Below are positions 14,083 through 23,306 of a stretch of DNA of 64,000 nt, piece by piece; the first letter of the stretch is position 1; the number at the start of each line of letters is the position of its first letter. Source of the stretch: JANXLO01 sp038231295 (lineage in GTDB: Bacteria > Armatimonadota > Chthonomonadetes > Chthonomonadales > Chthonomonadaceae); assembly GCA_038231295.1 (NCBI GenBank), contig JBBRLP010000007.1:1-64000 (forward strand), given 5' to 3'. The position numbers and the translations under genes were made by a program. Below the pieces are notes generated by a model that made no database searches, was not told the origin of the DNA, and was given only the letters and a program-made list of their open reading frames with translations.

Positions 14083-16603
14083 ACTTTCGGCCTGCCGTGT
14101 CGTTAAGCCCGTAACGGTCGCGGCCTTGCTCTCCGTTCTCGCCGTCGGCGCGGCGCAGGCGCAGAGCGGCCTGGTTGCGATTCGTGCGGGGCGCATCCTC
14201 ACGGCGAGCGGCCCGGCGATTGTGGATGGCGTGATTCTACTGCGGAACGGCAAGATCATCGCCCTCGGCAAGGATGTCAAAATCCCCGCTGATGCGAAGG
14301 TGATGGACGCCCGCACACGCACCGTCATTCCCGGCCTGATCGCCGCGAACAGCAGCCTCGCCGAACGCTCCGACCCCGAGGAGACGGTGACCCCGGAGGT
14401 CCGCGCCGCCGACGGCTACGACTACTACTCCGACAGCCGCCGCTGGCTGGAGAGCGGCCTGACCACCGCGTACCTCAGCACCGGCGCACGGCGTCTGGTC
14501 AGCGGGCAGGGTGCGGTCGTCAAGCTGGCAGGCGATGGGCCTGCGGCCCGCAATCTTCGCGCCTCCGCCGATGTCCGCGTGATGCTCGGGGCCTATGCCA
14601 AGAACCCGCCCGCGCTATTCCGCCCGCCGCTGCCCCCGACCGACGACAGCCCTCTCCTGCCCGCACAGCGGCAGTTGCCGTCTGTCCGCCCGGCGGAGTT
14701 CGCGCTGCTGCGTCAACTGTTCGCCGAGGCGCGGCGCACCGCGAACGGCGCGAAGCCGGGCCTTTCGCCCGTCTCCGCCAATGTCGCGCCTATTCCCGCA
14801 GACCGCAACCCGCTGCCGACCGCGCACGATCCCCGCCTGCGGGCGCTCGGCCCGGTGCTGAACGGCAGTCTGCCCCTGCGCGTCACCGCCAACACCGCAC
14901 CGGACATTCGGCGGGCGCTGGAGTTCGCCGATCAGTTCCGTCTCAAACTGATTCTGGAAGGCGGAACCGAAGCCTACCAGCTCGCTGCAGAACTGGCGAA
15001 GCGGCACATTCCTGTTGTCGTCACCTCGCCGCTCCGTCCGGGCCATCGCATCGGGGAGGACTATCAGCGCCCCGGTGTGAACGGCAAGACGAGCCTGCGG
15101 AACGTGGCGACCCTGCTCAAAGCGGGAGTACCCGTCGCGCTCGCGCCTTCGGACGACAGCGACCTGACCGACCTGTTGCTGCTCGCCGCCGCGCAGGTGC
15201 CTTATGGCGTCGCGCCGGACGCGGCCCTGCGCCTCGTCACCCTGAACGCCGCCGATGCGCTGGGCGTCCGTGGGCGCGTCGGCAGCCTGGAAGTCGGGAA
15301 GGACGCCGACCTCGTTATTCTCAGCGGCGACCCCCTCCGCAGTTACACTCGTGTCGAGTCCACGCTGGTGAACGGCAAGGTGGTCTACGACCGCGCCGCG
15401 CCGCTGTCCGGCAAACTGACCGCCATCCGCGCCGGACGCATCCTGACCGTCGGGCAGGGCGAGATCACGAACGGTGTGATTCTGCTGCGGGACGGCAAGA
15501 TCGTCGCGGTGCAGCGGGAGGCCGCCATTCCTGCCGACGCGCAGATTATAGACGCTTCGCATAGCGTCGTCATGCCCGGTATGATAGACGCGCACTCTTA
15601 TCTGGGCCTCCATGCCGATGCCGAGCCTGTGCCGACCGACCCGGTAGCCGCGCAGACCGGCCCGGCCTCCGGGCGCACCCATCTGCTGAACGCGCTGGCT
15701 CCGAACGACCCCGCGTTTGCCGCCGCGCTGCGCGAAGGCGTGACCGCCGTCCTGCTCGCCCCGCCCACCGCCAGCCCCACGAGCGGACAGGCCGTTCTGC
15801 TCAAAACGCTCAACGACCCGGCCCATCTGCTGACCAACAAAGGGCGTATCGTCAGGGAAGTCGCCGCGCTCTGTTTCAATATGCAGGGCGGGACGCCGCG
15901 CATGGCGCAGATAGGAAACTTCCGCGATCTGCTCACGGCGGCGAAGGGCTACACACAGCGCCGGGCGCAGTACGAACGCGATTTCAAAGAGTGGGAACGC
16001 GACCGGGACGACGCGAAACTTCGCAACAAAGACCTGCCCAAAGAGCCTGCCGAAACGCCGAAAGACGACGACATGGAGCCGTTCGCCGCGCTGTTTCGGG
16101 GCGATATTCCCGCTTTTATCCATGTGGGCCGCGCCGACGAAATCATGAACGCCCTCAAGCTGTTCCGCGACGAGTTCGACGTGCCGGTGACCCTCGTGGA
16201 TGCGCCGGACAGTTTTCGCGTGGTGGAAGAGATTCGCAAGCGGGACGCCTCCGTCGCGCTCGGCCCGGAGGTGACGCTGCGCGACAAAGGCAAACTCGTC
16301 AACTCCGCCGACCTGCTGGCGCGGGCGGGTGTCAGAGTGCTGTTCCAGACCAGCAGCAGTTCCGGCACCCAGTTCCTGCGGCTCAACGCCGCCTCTGCCG
16401 TCCATAACGGCCTCGACCCGACCGAGGCCCTTCGCGCCCTGACGCTCAACCCGGCCCGCGTCCTCCATGTGGACGACCGACTCGGCAGCATCGAGGCCGG
16501 GAAGGATGCCGACCTGGTGATTCTCAATGGCGACCCGCTCGATCTGACGAGCCGGGTAGAAAAAGTCTTCGTAAACGGAAAGGTGGTCTACGATGCAAAA
16601 TAA
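14072..16603 (+). CDS. exported two-domain amidohydrolase-like fusion (protein 5)
   Basis: 843 residues, twice the family length. One signal peptide (about 1-30) is followed by two complete amidohydrolase-like domains. Domain 1 ends with VNGKVVYDR, and domain 2 begins ten residues later with LTAIRAGRILTV, with no second signal peptide. Domain 1 has NSS for HxH and keeps only the Asp (APSDDS). Domain 2 has HSY for HxH, keeps one later His (FIHVGRADE) and has Ser in place of Asp (QTSSSSG). Neither domain looks catalytic. The fusion probably arose when two overlapping tandem genes lost the stop and signal between them. ATG overlaps gene 4 by 11 nt. Confidence 0.85.
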   Translation: MRRRLSACRVVKPVTVAALLSVLAVGAAQAQSGLVAIRAGRILTASGPAIVDGVILLRNGKIIALGKDVKIPADAKVMDARTRTVIPGLIAANSSLAERSDPEETVTPEVRAADGYDYYSDSRRWLESGLTTAYLSTGARRLVSGQGAVVKLAGDGPAARNLRASADVRVMLGAYAKNPPALFRPPLPPTDDSPLLPAQRQLPSVRPAEFALLRQLFAEARRTANGAKPGLSPVSANVAPIPADRNPLPTAHDPRLRALGPVLNGSLPLRVTANTAPDIRRALEFADQFRLKLILEGGTEAYQLAAELAKRHIPVVVTSPLRPGHRIGEDYQRPGVNGKTSLRNVATLLKAGVPVALAPSDDSDLTDLLLLAAAQVPYGVAPDAALRLVTLNAADALGVRGRVGSLEVGKDADLVILSGDPLRSYTRVESTLVNGKVVYDRAAPLSGKLTAIRAGRILTVGQGEITNGVILLRDGKIVAVQREAAIPADAQIIDASHSVVMPGMIDAHSYLGLHADAEPVPTDPVAAQTGPASGRTHLLNALAPNDPAFAAALREGVTAVLLAPPTASPTSGQAVLLKTLNDPAHLLTNKGRIVREVAALCFNMQGGTPRMAQIGNFRDLLTAAKGYTQRRAQYERDFKEWERDRDDAKLRNKDLPKEPAETPKDDDMEPFAALFRGDIPAFIHVGRADEIMNALKLFRDEFDVPVTLVDAPDSFRVVEEIRKRDASVALGPEVTLRDKGKLVNSADLLARAGVRVLFQTSSSSGTQFLRLNAASAVHNGLDPTEALRALTLNPARVLHVDDRLGSIEAGKDADLVILNGDPLDLTSRVEKVFVNGKVVYDAK

Positions 16604-18017
16604 CTTCCCGCTCCGCTCCACTCTGCGGACCGGCCTGCTCACGATTGCCGCTGCGCTGGCCCTGACGACCGTTCGGCCTGCCGCCGCGCAGAGCGCGAAA
16701 CCGCTCGTCATCAAGGCCAGCCACATCCTGACCGTGACAAACGGCACGATTGAAAACGGCGTAATCGTGGTGCAGAACGGCAAAATCGTCGCCATCGGCA
16801 AGCAGGGCGAGGTGACACTGCCAGCGGACGCGGAGGTGATGGACGCCACCGGGATGACCGTCATGCCGGGGCAGATTGACCTCCACGCGCATATCGGCAA
16901 CGACTCCGGCCTGCACGACTATGTCCACTCGCTCAATCCTGCCTTTCGCGTCTGCGACTTTATTGACCCGGAGTCGTCGCTCGTCAAGGACTCGATTGCC
17001 AGCGGCATCACCACCATTCTGACCATCCCCGGCAGTGGCGGCAACAACTCCGGCTTCGGCGTCCTCTGGAAACTCGGCGGAGCGAAGCGGGAAGACCTGA
17101 TCATTCGCAAGCTCGGAGCCATCAAGATCGCACAGGCGTACAACCCCGAACGCCGGGCGGGAGACCTCGGCCTCAGCCGCATGGGAATGTGGTGGATGCT
17201 ACGCGAACAGTTCGAGCGGGCGCGGAAGTACACCGCGCAGTGGCAGGCTTATGACAAAGCGAAAACCGCCGCCGCGCAGACCCCGCATCTTCAGCTCGCC
17301 TCCACCGATGCGCCGAAGGCTGCCGCCATCGCGCCGCCCAAAACGGTGCTGGGCCTGGAGCAGATGCGGGGCGTGATGGAACATAAGACGCCTGTCTTCG
17401 TCCACACCGCCGGAGCGCGGGACGTGATGGAGACCATGCGGATGTTCCACGACGAACTGGGCCTGCCGGTCATTATCTCGCACGGGGAGTTCGGCGGACG
17501 GTTGGCGGCGGAAGAGGCGGCAAAACGCAACATTCCCTGCAACGTCGGGCCGCGCATCTACGACTTCTCCCTCCAGACCTACGACCGCCGTTTCTACTCC
17601 CTCCCGATGGAGTATGCGAAGGCGGGAGTGCAGACGCTCTCGCTCAACACGGACTGCCCGGTCATTCCCGGCGACGACCTGTTTGTGCAGGGAACGATCT
17701 CGGTTCACATGGGCATGGACGAAGACCTAGCCCTTCGCGCCCTCACCATCAACCCCGCCCGCTCCATCGGCATCGGCGACCGGGTAGGCAGCCTGGAAGT
17801 AGGCAAAGACGCCGATCTCATCATCAAGCGCGGTAGCCTGTTCGACCCGCGCACCCCGATTGCGAAGGTGCTGATTAACGGCAAGGTGGTCTACACGCAC
17901 GGTCAGCGCCGTCATGGGGTTCCCGGTGGCCCGACCCGCGCCGAGTCCGAAGTGCGGGACGAAGATGGCTGTATGGGGGATACCCTTGAGGAGAGTTTTC
18001 TCAGCAATGCACGTTAA
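16593..18017 (+). CDS. exported amidohydrolase 6 (metal site intact)
   Basis: 474 residues with a Sec-type signal peptide ending near RPAAAQS. It carries a full ligand set: H98 and H100 in IDLHAHIG, K178 in GAIKIAQAYNP, H271 in VFVHTAG, H297 in IISHGEF and D354 in LNTDCPV. With gene 2 it is one of only two proteins in the array likely to hydrolyse an amide or related bond. The substrate is unknown; relatives act on cyclic amides or dipeptides. ATG overlaps gene 5 by 11 nt, with AAGGTGG upstream encoded by the KVVY codons of gene 5. The C-terminal 35 residues extend past the usual VVYTHG end. Confidence 0.88.
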   Translation: MQNNFPLRSTLRTGLLTIAAALALTTVRPAAAQSAKPLVIKASHILTVTNGTIENGVIVVQNGKIVAIGKQGEVTLPADAEVMDATGMTVMPGQIDLHAHIGNDSGLHDYVHSLNPAFRVCDFIDPESSLVKDSIASGITTILTIPGSGGNNSGFGVLWKLGGAKREDLIIRKLGAIKIAQAYNPERRAGDLGLSRMGMWWMLREQFERARKYTAQWQAYDKAKTAAAQTPHLQLASTDAPKAAAIAPPKTVLGLEQMRGVMEHKTPVFVHTAGARDVMETMRMFHDELGLPVIISHGEFGGRLAAEEAAKRNIPCNVGPRIYDFSLQTYDRRFYSLPMEYAKAGVQTLSLNTDCPVIPGDDLFVQGTISVHMGMDEDLALRALTINPARSIGIGDRVGSLEVGKDADLIIKRGSLFDPRTPIAKVLINGKVVYTHGQRRHGVPGGPTRAESEVRDEDGCMGDTLEESFLSNAR

Positions 18018-19329
18018 CCTGAAACTCGCGGCCTGCGGCCTCCTGCTCTCCGCCGTCTGTGCGCTTCCTGCCCTCGCGCAGGCCCGCCCCGACCCGTTCG
18101 GGGAAGAGGTGATCGCGATCCGGGCGCGGCACATCGAGACGGTGAGCAAGGGCGTCATCAACGACGGCATCGTGGTGATTCGCAACGGCAAGATCACGGC
18201 GGTCGGGCCGGATGCGAAAATCCCGCCCGGAGCGCGAATCCTGATCGCCGATACCGTCATGCCCGGCATCGTCGGAGCCTATTCGCAGATCGGCCTCTCG
18301 CCCGCGCCGCCTGCCATCGGAGCCGCCCGCGCCGTCGCCAATCCGCACTACAAAGTGCAGGATGAACTCTATCCGTTCGATGAGAACTATGCGCGTCTGG
18401 CCCGTTACGGGGTCACGACGCTGGCCCTGATTCCCGGCGGGCGCGGCATTGCCGGACAGGGCGCGATTGTGCGGACGCAGTCCGACAGCATAGAGAAGAT
18501 GCCGCTCGTGCCGAACAGTCCTCTCAGCGTCAATTTCGCGCCCAACACGCAGACCATAGACCTGATTCGCCAGACCTTCGACGGCGGACCGGTGCGCCCC
18601 GCCGGAACGGGTGTTCCGGGCGGGGGCAGATTTCCTGGCCGGGGCGGCCCTCCTCCCCCGCAGGAATCGCAGGCAGACACCCCCAATCCCACGCCTGATG
18701 ACACCGCCGCGCAGCGTCAGCGACAGCGGCCCGCGCAGGGCCGTCCGACGGGCGGATTCGCCCCGGTCACCGGGTCTCTGGAAGCGCGACGGGAACCGAT
18801 TCAGCGGGCTTTGCAGGGAACCATTCCGACTTTTATCACCTGCCCCGACCCCATTTCGGTCGTCTCGCTCCAGACGCTGCTTCAGCCTTACGATACCCTC
18901 AAGCCGGTCTACATTCTCGCGACCGGGGAGAACAATCGCGTCGCCGCGCTGCTCGGCGGCAAGAAAGCGTCCGTGGTGATGTTCGCCGTGATCTCTCTGG
19001 AGCCGCTGACCGTGAACCGAATCAATATGCCCGCGATTCTGGCGAAGGCCGGGGCGAAGGTCGCCTTGCGGCCTCTGGCGGATTCGCCCGAAGGCTATCA
19101 GACGCTGCGCTTTCAGGTCGGGGAGTTGATTCGGGGCGGGCTGGATCGTGACACGGCTCTCAAAAGCATCACGCTCGCGCCTGCGGAGATGCTCGGACTG
19201 TCGGACCGCCTGGGCAGCATCGAGACCGGGCGGGATGCCAACCTGATTCTGCTGGACGGCGATCCGTTCCTGCCCACCTCCCGTATCCGCACGGTGCTTC
19301 TGGAAGGAAAGACGGTCTATGAAGAGTAA
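18007..19329 (+). CDS. exported amidohydrolase-like protein 7 (metal ligands lost)
   Basis: 440 residues from the ATG at 18007, with GAGGAGAG upstream and an 11-nt overlap with gene 6. The signal peptide is MHVNLKLAACGLLLSAVCALPALAQA. None of the metal ligands is kept: YSQ replaces HxH, FITCP replaces the first later His, LATGE the second, and the Asp region reads RPLADSP. A Gly/Pro/Gln-rich linker (about 200-250, with GGRFPGRGGPPPPQES) fills the loop where the others have shorter inserts. The C-terminal GSIETGRDANLILLDGDP block is conserved, so the fold is probably kept and the role structural or ligand-binding. Confidence 0.82.
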   Translation: MHVNLKLAACGLLLSAVCALPALAQARPDPFGEEVIAIRARHIETVSKGVINDGIVVIRNGKITAVGPDAKIPPGARILIADTVMPGIVGAYSQIGLSPAPPAIGAARAVANPHYKVQDELYPFDENYARLARYGVTTLALIPGGRGIAGQGAIVRTQSDSIEKMPLVPNSPLSVNFAPNTQTIDLIRQTFDGGPVRPAGTGVPGGGRFPGRGGPPPPQESQADTPNPTPDDTAAQRQRQRPAQGRPTGGFAPVTGSLEARREPIQRALQGTIPTFITCPDPISVVSLQTLLQPYDTLKPVYILATGENNRVAALLGGKKASVVMFAVISLEPLTVNRINMPAILAKAGAKVALRPLADSPEGYQTLRFQVGELIRGGLDRDTALKSITLAPAEMLGLSDRLGSIETGRDANLILLDGDPFLPTSRIRTVLLEGKTVYEE

Positions 19330-20740
19330 CAACGCGGCCCGAAAAACGACAGGAGCGGTCACGCTGTCGGCTCTGTTATGCTTCGCGCTGGCCGGTCTCT
19401 GCCCGATCGCCGCCCACGCGCAGGACGACACGACCGACCCGCCGGAGACGGACGTTCCCGTAAAAGCGCCGCCACTGGAAGTCACCGCCATTGTCGGCGG
19501 CGACCTCTGGACAGTGACGAAGGGCGTCATCCACAACGGCACCATCCTTATTAAAGGCGGCAAGATAGATCAGATCGGCGGCCCGGAACTGATGGTTCCG
19601 GCGGGCGCAAAAATCATAGACGCGAAGGGCATGGCGGTCTCTCCGGGCTTTATCGTGACCAACGCGCAGTTGCAGTTGGGCAATCTGGCCGCCGGTAGTA
19701 AGATCAAAGACTCGCTCGACCCGTATGCGCTGGCAGTTGAACTCGCGCTGGCCTCCGGCGTCACCTCGGCCTACCTGTCCGGGACGCCCGGCTTTGTGCC
19801 AGGACAAGGCATTCCCCCCGGTTTCGGCGGCGGGGGAGGTGGCGGCGGTGTGGATAGCTCCAACGCAGTCATCAAGATGTCGGCAGGGGACGCGACCGGA
19901 ATGCTGGCAGCGGAATCCGTCCTCTCGACCTTTGGCGGGGGCGGTGGACGCGGGCGTTTCGGCGGCACAACCGGAATGTCGGCACGCTGGAGCCTGCGCG
20001 ATCAGTTCCGGCGGGCGAAGGAGTATCAGCAGAAACTCGACGCGAACGAGGCGGATAAGAAGGCGGGTAAGAAGGTCACGGAACCCCGCAAACCCGCCGA
20101 TGCCGACGCCGTTCTGCCGCTGATTCGCAAAGAGCGGGCGCTCCGCATCACGGCCTCGGATGTTGGGGATATTCGCTGGGCGCTGTCCCTGGTAGATGCG
20201 TTCGGGATTCGGGAGGTCATTACGCCTGCCACCGAAGCCTGGATCGTCGCGGACGACATCGCGAAGCGGAACGTCATGGTAATTATCACGGCCCGCAGCC
20301 GCACCGCACCGGACGATCGCAAGAACGCTCCTTCCGGCGCGAACCCCGACGCTCCTGGCATCCTGCAAAAGGCGGGAGTCCATTTCGCTGTCCTGCCCCT
20401 CGACGCCAGTTTTGCCATCGGCGGCGAACTCGGACGTGACCTGCTGAACTATCCCCTTGAAGCCGCCTTCGCCATGCGCGGCGGCGCGGACTCGCAGGCT
20501 GCCTTCGAATCCATCACCCTGACCCCCGCGAAGATTCTCGGTCTCGAAACCCGCCTCGGCAGTCTGGAAGCGGGCAAGGATGCGGACATTGTGATACTCT
20601 CCGGAGAACCCCTCGACTACCGCAGTTTTGTGGAGAAGACCTTCGTCAACGGCAAACTCCTCTACGACCGCTCGAAATCCACCTTTTTCAGCCAGATACA
20701 GCCCCAGAAAGGCGTCCCTACGCTCCCTCCGATGCCGTAA
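19319..20740 (+). CDS. exported amidohydrolase-like protein 8 (metal ligands lost)
   Basis: 473 residues, last of the array, with an 11-nt ATG overlap with gene 7. The signal peptide ends near AAHAQD and is followed by an acidic spacer. NAQ replaces HxH, and both later His positions read Thr (RITASDVGD, VITPATE). The Asp position reads Leu (LPLDAS). A run of glycines (GFGGGGGGGGVDSS) and a second GGGGGRGRFGG mark flexible loops. The C-terminal GSLEAGKDADIVILSGEPLDYRS block is intact and is followed by about 35 extra residues. No terminator is obvious; an inverted-repeat element begins about 50 bp downstream. Confidence 0.82.
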   Translation: MKSNNAARKTTGAVTLSALLCFALAGLCPIAAHAQDDTTDPPETDVPVKAPPLEVTAIVGGDLWTVTKGVIHNGTILIKGGKIDQIGGPELMVPAGAKIIDAKGMAVSPGFIVTNAQLQLGNLAAGSKIKDSLDPYALAVELALASGVTSAYLSGTPGFVPGQGIPPGFGGGGGGGGVDSSNAVIKMSAGDATGMLAAESVLSTFGGGGGRGRFGGTTGMSARWSLRDQFRRAKEYQQKLDANEADKKAGKKVTEPRKPADADAVLPLIRKERALRITASDVGDIRWALSLVDAFGIREVITPATEAWIVADDIAKRNVMVIITARSRTAPDDRKNAPSGANPDAPGILQKAGVHFAVLPLDASFAIGGELGRDLLNYPLEAAFAMRGGADSQAAFESITLTPAKILGLETRLGSLEAGKDADIVILSGEPLDYRSFVEKTFVNGKLLYDRSKSTFFSQIQPQKGVPTLPPMP

Positions 20741-20787
20741 TATTGGGGCCGCCAGCATCCCAACATTCTCAGAGGATACTCTTAGGT

Positions 20788-21002
20788 GACCTCATCCCCC
20801 AACCCCATTCTCCCGGTCGGTCGCTTAGGCTCCCTGAGAGAAGGGGGCGATCTGGCTTCCTAATTTCCTAACGTATTCGTTCCCATAAGAGGGACAGGCG
20901 TATCTATCCCTCCCCTTTCAGTCACCAACATGACTCACGCACTTGCCCCTCTCCCAAAAGAGCTTGCGACCGCCCGGGAGAAGGATTGGGGTGAAGCTCA
21001 TC
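20788..21002. repeat. inverted-repeat element D downstream of the amidohydrolase array
   Basis: The left arm (20788-20824, with CCCCCAACCCCATTCTCCCGG then TCGGTCGC) is an imperfect inverted copy of the right arm (20966-21002, GCGACCGCCCGGGAGAAGG then ATTGGGGTGAAGCTCATC). About 140 bp without a gene separate the arms. This resembles a small palindromic mobile element or a long repeat-derived hairpin. It occupies most of the 358-bp gap between the array and the serine hydrolase. Confidence 0.7.
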
Positions 21003-21098
21003 TCCAATGTAGCGACAGAACGCCTGTAGACGAGCAGGAGAAAACCAGTCTCAGGCCGAACAGGGAGTGCATTACTCTCTCTTCAGGACAAGAAACCC

Positions 21099-22280
21099 AT
21101 GTATGCTGACATTTTGACACGCACTCCTCTTCTGCTCGCCGCCGTCGCTGCGATAGTGCTGCTGGCGGTGCCTGCGCTGGCGGAAGGGCCAGCCGCTCCC
21201 TCGAAGATAACCGCTGCGCTTCAGCCCTTTGTGGACAGCCATTCTCTGGCGGGAGCGGTGACGCTGATCGCGGATAAAGACAGGGTATTGAGCCTGGAAA
21301 CGGTGGGATTCGCCGATGTCGCGGCGCATAAGGCCATGACGCCGGACGCGCTCTTCTGGATCGCCTCGCAGTCAAAACCGATCACGGCGACGGCCCTGAT
21401 GATGCTGGTGGACGAGGGCAAACTGAAACTGGACGATCCGGTGGCGAAATACCTGCCGGAGTTCAATAACCTCTGGGTGTCGGCGGAACACGACAACGAC
21501 CACATGGTTCTCAAACGACCGCGTCATCCCATTACCGTGCGCGAAATCCTGAGCCATACCAGCGGAATGCCGTTCTCCTCGGCGATGGAACAGCCGACGC
21601 TCGACACGCTGCCCCTGCGCGAAGGGGTACGTAGCTACGCCATGACCCCCTTGCAGACGGAACCCGGCACGAAGTACGCCTACTCCAACGCGGGCATCAA
21701 CACGGCCGGACGCCTTATCGAAGTGCTGAGCGGCATACCCTACGCGCAGTTTCTGGACACGCGCCTTTTCAAGCCGCTCGGTATGAAAGACACGACGTTT
21801 TGGCCTTCCAAAGCCCAGCAGACCCGCCTCGCGAAATCCTATCGCCCCAACGCAGACAAGACCAACCTCGAAGAGACGACCGTCACGCAGCTTCGCTACC
21901 CGCTCGACGACCGTACCCGACAGCCCATGCCCGCAGGCGGCCTCTTCTCCACCGCCGGTGACCTTGCCCGCTTCTGCCAGATGATCCTGAACGGCGGGAC
22001 GTTCAAGGGCAAACGTTACCTGTCGGAGGACGCGGTCAAGCAGATGACAAGCAAGCAGACGGGAGACGCGCTGCCGGACGGATACGGCCTCGGCTGGTCT
22101 ACGGCAGGCGGCAACTTCGGACACGGCGGCGCCTACTCCACCAACATGAACATAGAAACCAATCGCGGTCTCATCACGATCTGGATGGTGCAGCACGCCG
22201 GCTTTCCCGGCAACGGCGACCAGAGTTCCGGCGCTTTCCGGCGGGCCGCCGAGGAGACGTTCGGAAACGGGCGCAAATAG
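21099..22280 (+). CDS. exported class C beta-lactamase-like serine hydrolase
   Basis: 393 residues with a signal peptide (MYADILTRTPLLLAAVAAIVLLAVPALAEG). The three active-site elements of the beta-lactamase/DD-peptidase fold are present: S90-x-x-K93 in IASQSKPI, Y195-S-N in YAYSNAGI, and HGG near the C-terminus (FGHGGAYSTN) in place of KTG. The family includes esterases, D-amino-acid peptidases and class C beta-lactamases. HGG rather than KTG is more typical of esterase or peptidase members. It is likely periplasmic. Aldo/keto reductase and Rrf2 genes follow on the same strand at 27- and 30-bp gaps. Confidence 0.88.
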   Translation: MYADILTRTPLLLAAVAAIVLLAVPALAEGPAAPSKITAALQPFVDSHSLAGAVTLIADKDRVLSLETVGFADVAAHKAMTPDALFWIASQSKPITATALMMLVDEGKLKLDDPVAKYLPEFNNLWVSAEHDNDHMVLKRPRHPITVREILSHTSGMPFSSAMEQPTLDTLPLREGVRSYAMTPLQTEPGTKYAYSNAGINTAGRLIEVLSGIPYAQFLDTRLFKPLGMKDTTFWPSKAQQTRLAKSYRPNADKTNLEETTVTQLRYPLDDRTRQPMPAGGLFSTAGDLARFCQMILNGGTFKGKRYLSEDAVKQMTSKQTGDALPDGYGLGWSTAGGNFGHGGAYSTNMNIETNRGLITIWMVQHAGFPGNGDQSSGAFRRAAEETFGNGRK

Positions 22281-22307
22281 AGACGCACACGGGAAACAGG
22301 GGAGAGT

Positions 22308-23276
22308 ATGAAGCGACATCGGCTGCCGACGACGGAGATTGAGGTCTCGACGCTCTGCTTCGGCATGGGCGGATTCGGAACGACTGTGCGGGGCGAGACA
22401 ACCGACCGGCTTATCGCGACTTATCTGGAGGTGGGCGGCAACTTTTTCGACACGGCGCACTGCTATGCCTTCTGGGAGAAGGACGGGAACGGAGCCAGCG
22501 AGCGCGAACTCGGAGCCAGTCTGCGCCGCCTCGGCGTGCGGCAGAATGTTATCATTGCGACAAAGGGCGGACATCCCGATGCGGGGCCAGACTACCGCCG
22601 CCCGGACGGCTATCTTTCGGAGCAGGTGCTGCATTCGGACATTGAGGAGAGCCTGACCCGTCTCGGCGAGGAGCGGATTGACCTCTACTACCTGCACCGC
22701 GACGACCCGCGCATGACGGTTGAGGAGATTCTTGGCCCGCTGAACCGGGAGATCGAGCGCGGACGCCTGCGGGCGCTTGCGGCCAGCAACTGGTCGGTGC
22801 AGCGCATGGCCGAGGCGAACGCCTGCGCCGAGCGCAACGGCTGGCATGGCTTCGTGGCCTCGTCCGTCATGGGCAGTCTGGCGGAGCCGGGCTGGAAAAT
22901 GACCCCGGAACCGACGATGCGCTCTATCACCTCCGAAGAGGAAACCTGGCATACCGCGACCCAACTGCCCATCGTCGCCTACTCCTCGACGGGCAACGGC
23001 TACTTCTCCCGCACCGCCGACAGCCCTGCCCCCAACGAAAACCCGGTCAACTACGCCCGTCGCGAACGCGCCCAGGCTCTCGCCGCGCAGCTTGGCTGTA
23101 CGCCCACGCAGGTCGCCGTCGCCTGGCTGCTGCATCAGCCCTATCCCATCCTCCCACTCTTCGGCACCACCAACCCGGCCCACCTCGCTGAAATCCTCGG
23201 CGCACTGGCTGTCTCCCTGACCCCGGAACAGACCCGCTGGCTGCATGATGGCGTACTTGCCGATGGTGGGGATTAA
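22308..23276 (+). CDS. aldo/keto reductase
   Basis: 322 residues, full length for the family. FDTAHCYAFWEKDGNGASERELG holds the D-x-A and active-site Tyr region, ATKGGHPDAG the catalytic Lys and YYLHRDDP the His. It reduces aldehydes or ketones, or oxidises sugars, with NADP(H); the substrate cannot be inferred. It is cytoplasmic. It lies between the serine hydrolase and the Rrf2 regulator and may belong to a carbohydrate pathway rather than to the nitric-oxide genes downstream. Confidence 0.9.
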   Translation: MKRHRLPTTEIEVSTLCFGMGGFGTTVRGETTDRLIATYLEVGGNFFDTAHCYAFWEKDGNGASERELGASLRRLGVRQNVIIATKGGHPDAGPDYRRPDGYLSEQVLHSDIEESLTRLGEERIDLYYLHRDDPRMTVEEILGPLNREIERGRLRALAASNWSVQRMAEANACAERNGWHGFVASSVMGSLAEPGWKMTPEPTMRSITSEEETWHTATQLPIVAYSSTGNGYFSRTADSPAPNENPVNYARRERAQALAAQLGCTPTQVAVAWLLHQPYPILPLFGTTNPAHLAEILGALAVSLTPEQTRWLHDGVLADGGD

Positions 23277-23306
23277 GATGAACGTGGCTCCGGTGAGGAA
23301 ACCCCT

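Noticed and set aside
14615..16900. 761-codon open frame on the minus strand, with similar long antisense frames at 11574-13211, 18001-19563, 19376-20758 and 10207-11349
   Set aside because: They are antisense shadows of the amidohydrolase genes, produced by GC-rich codons. They show no fold motif, signal peptide or ribosome-binding site.
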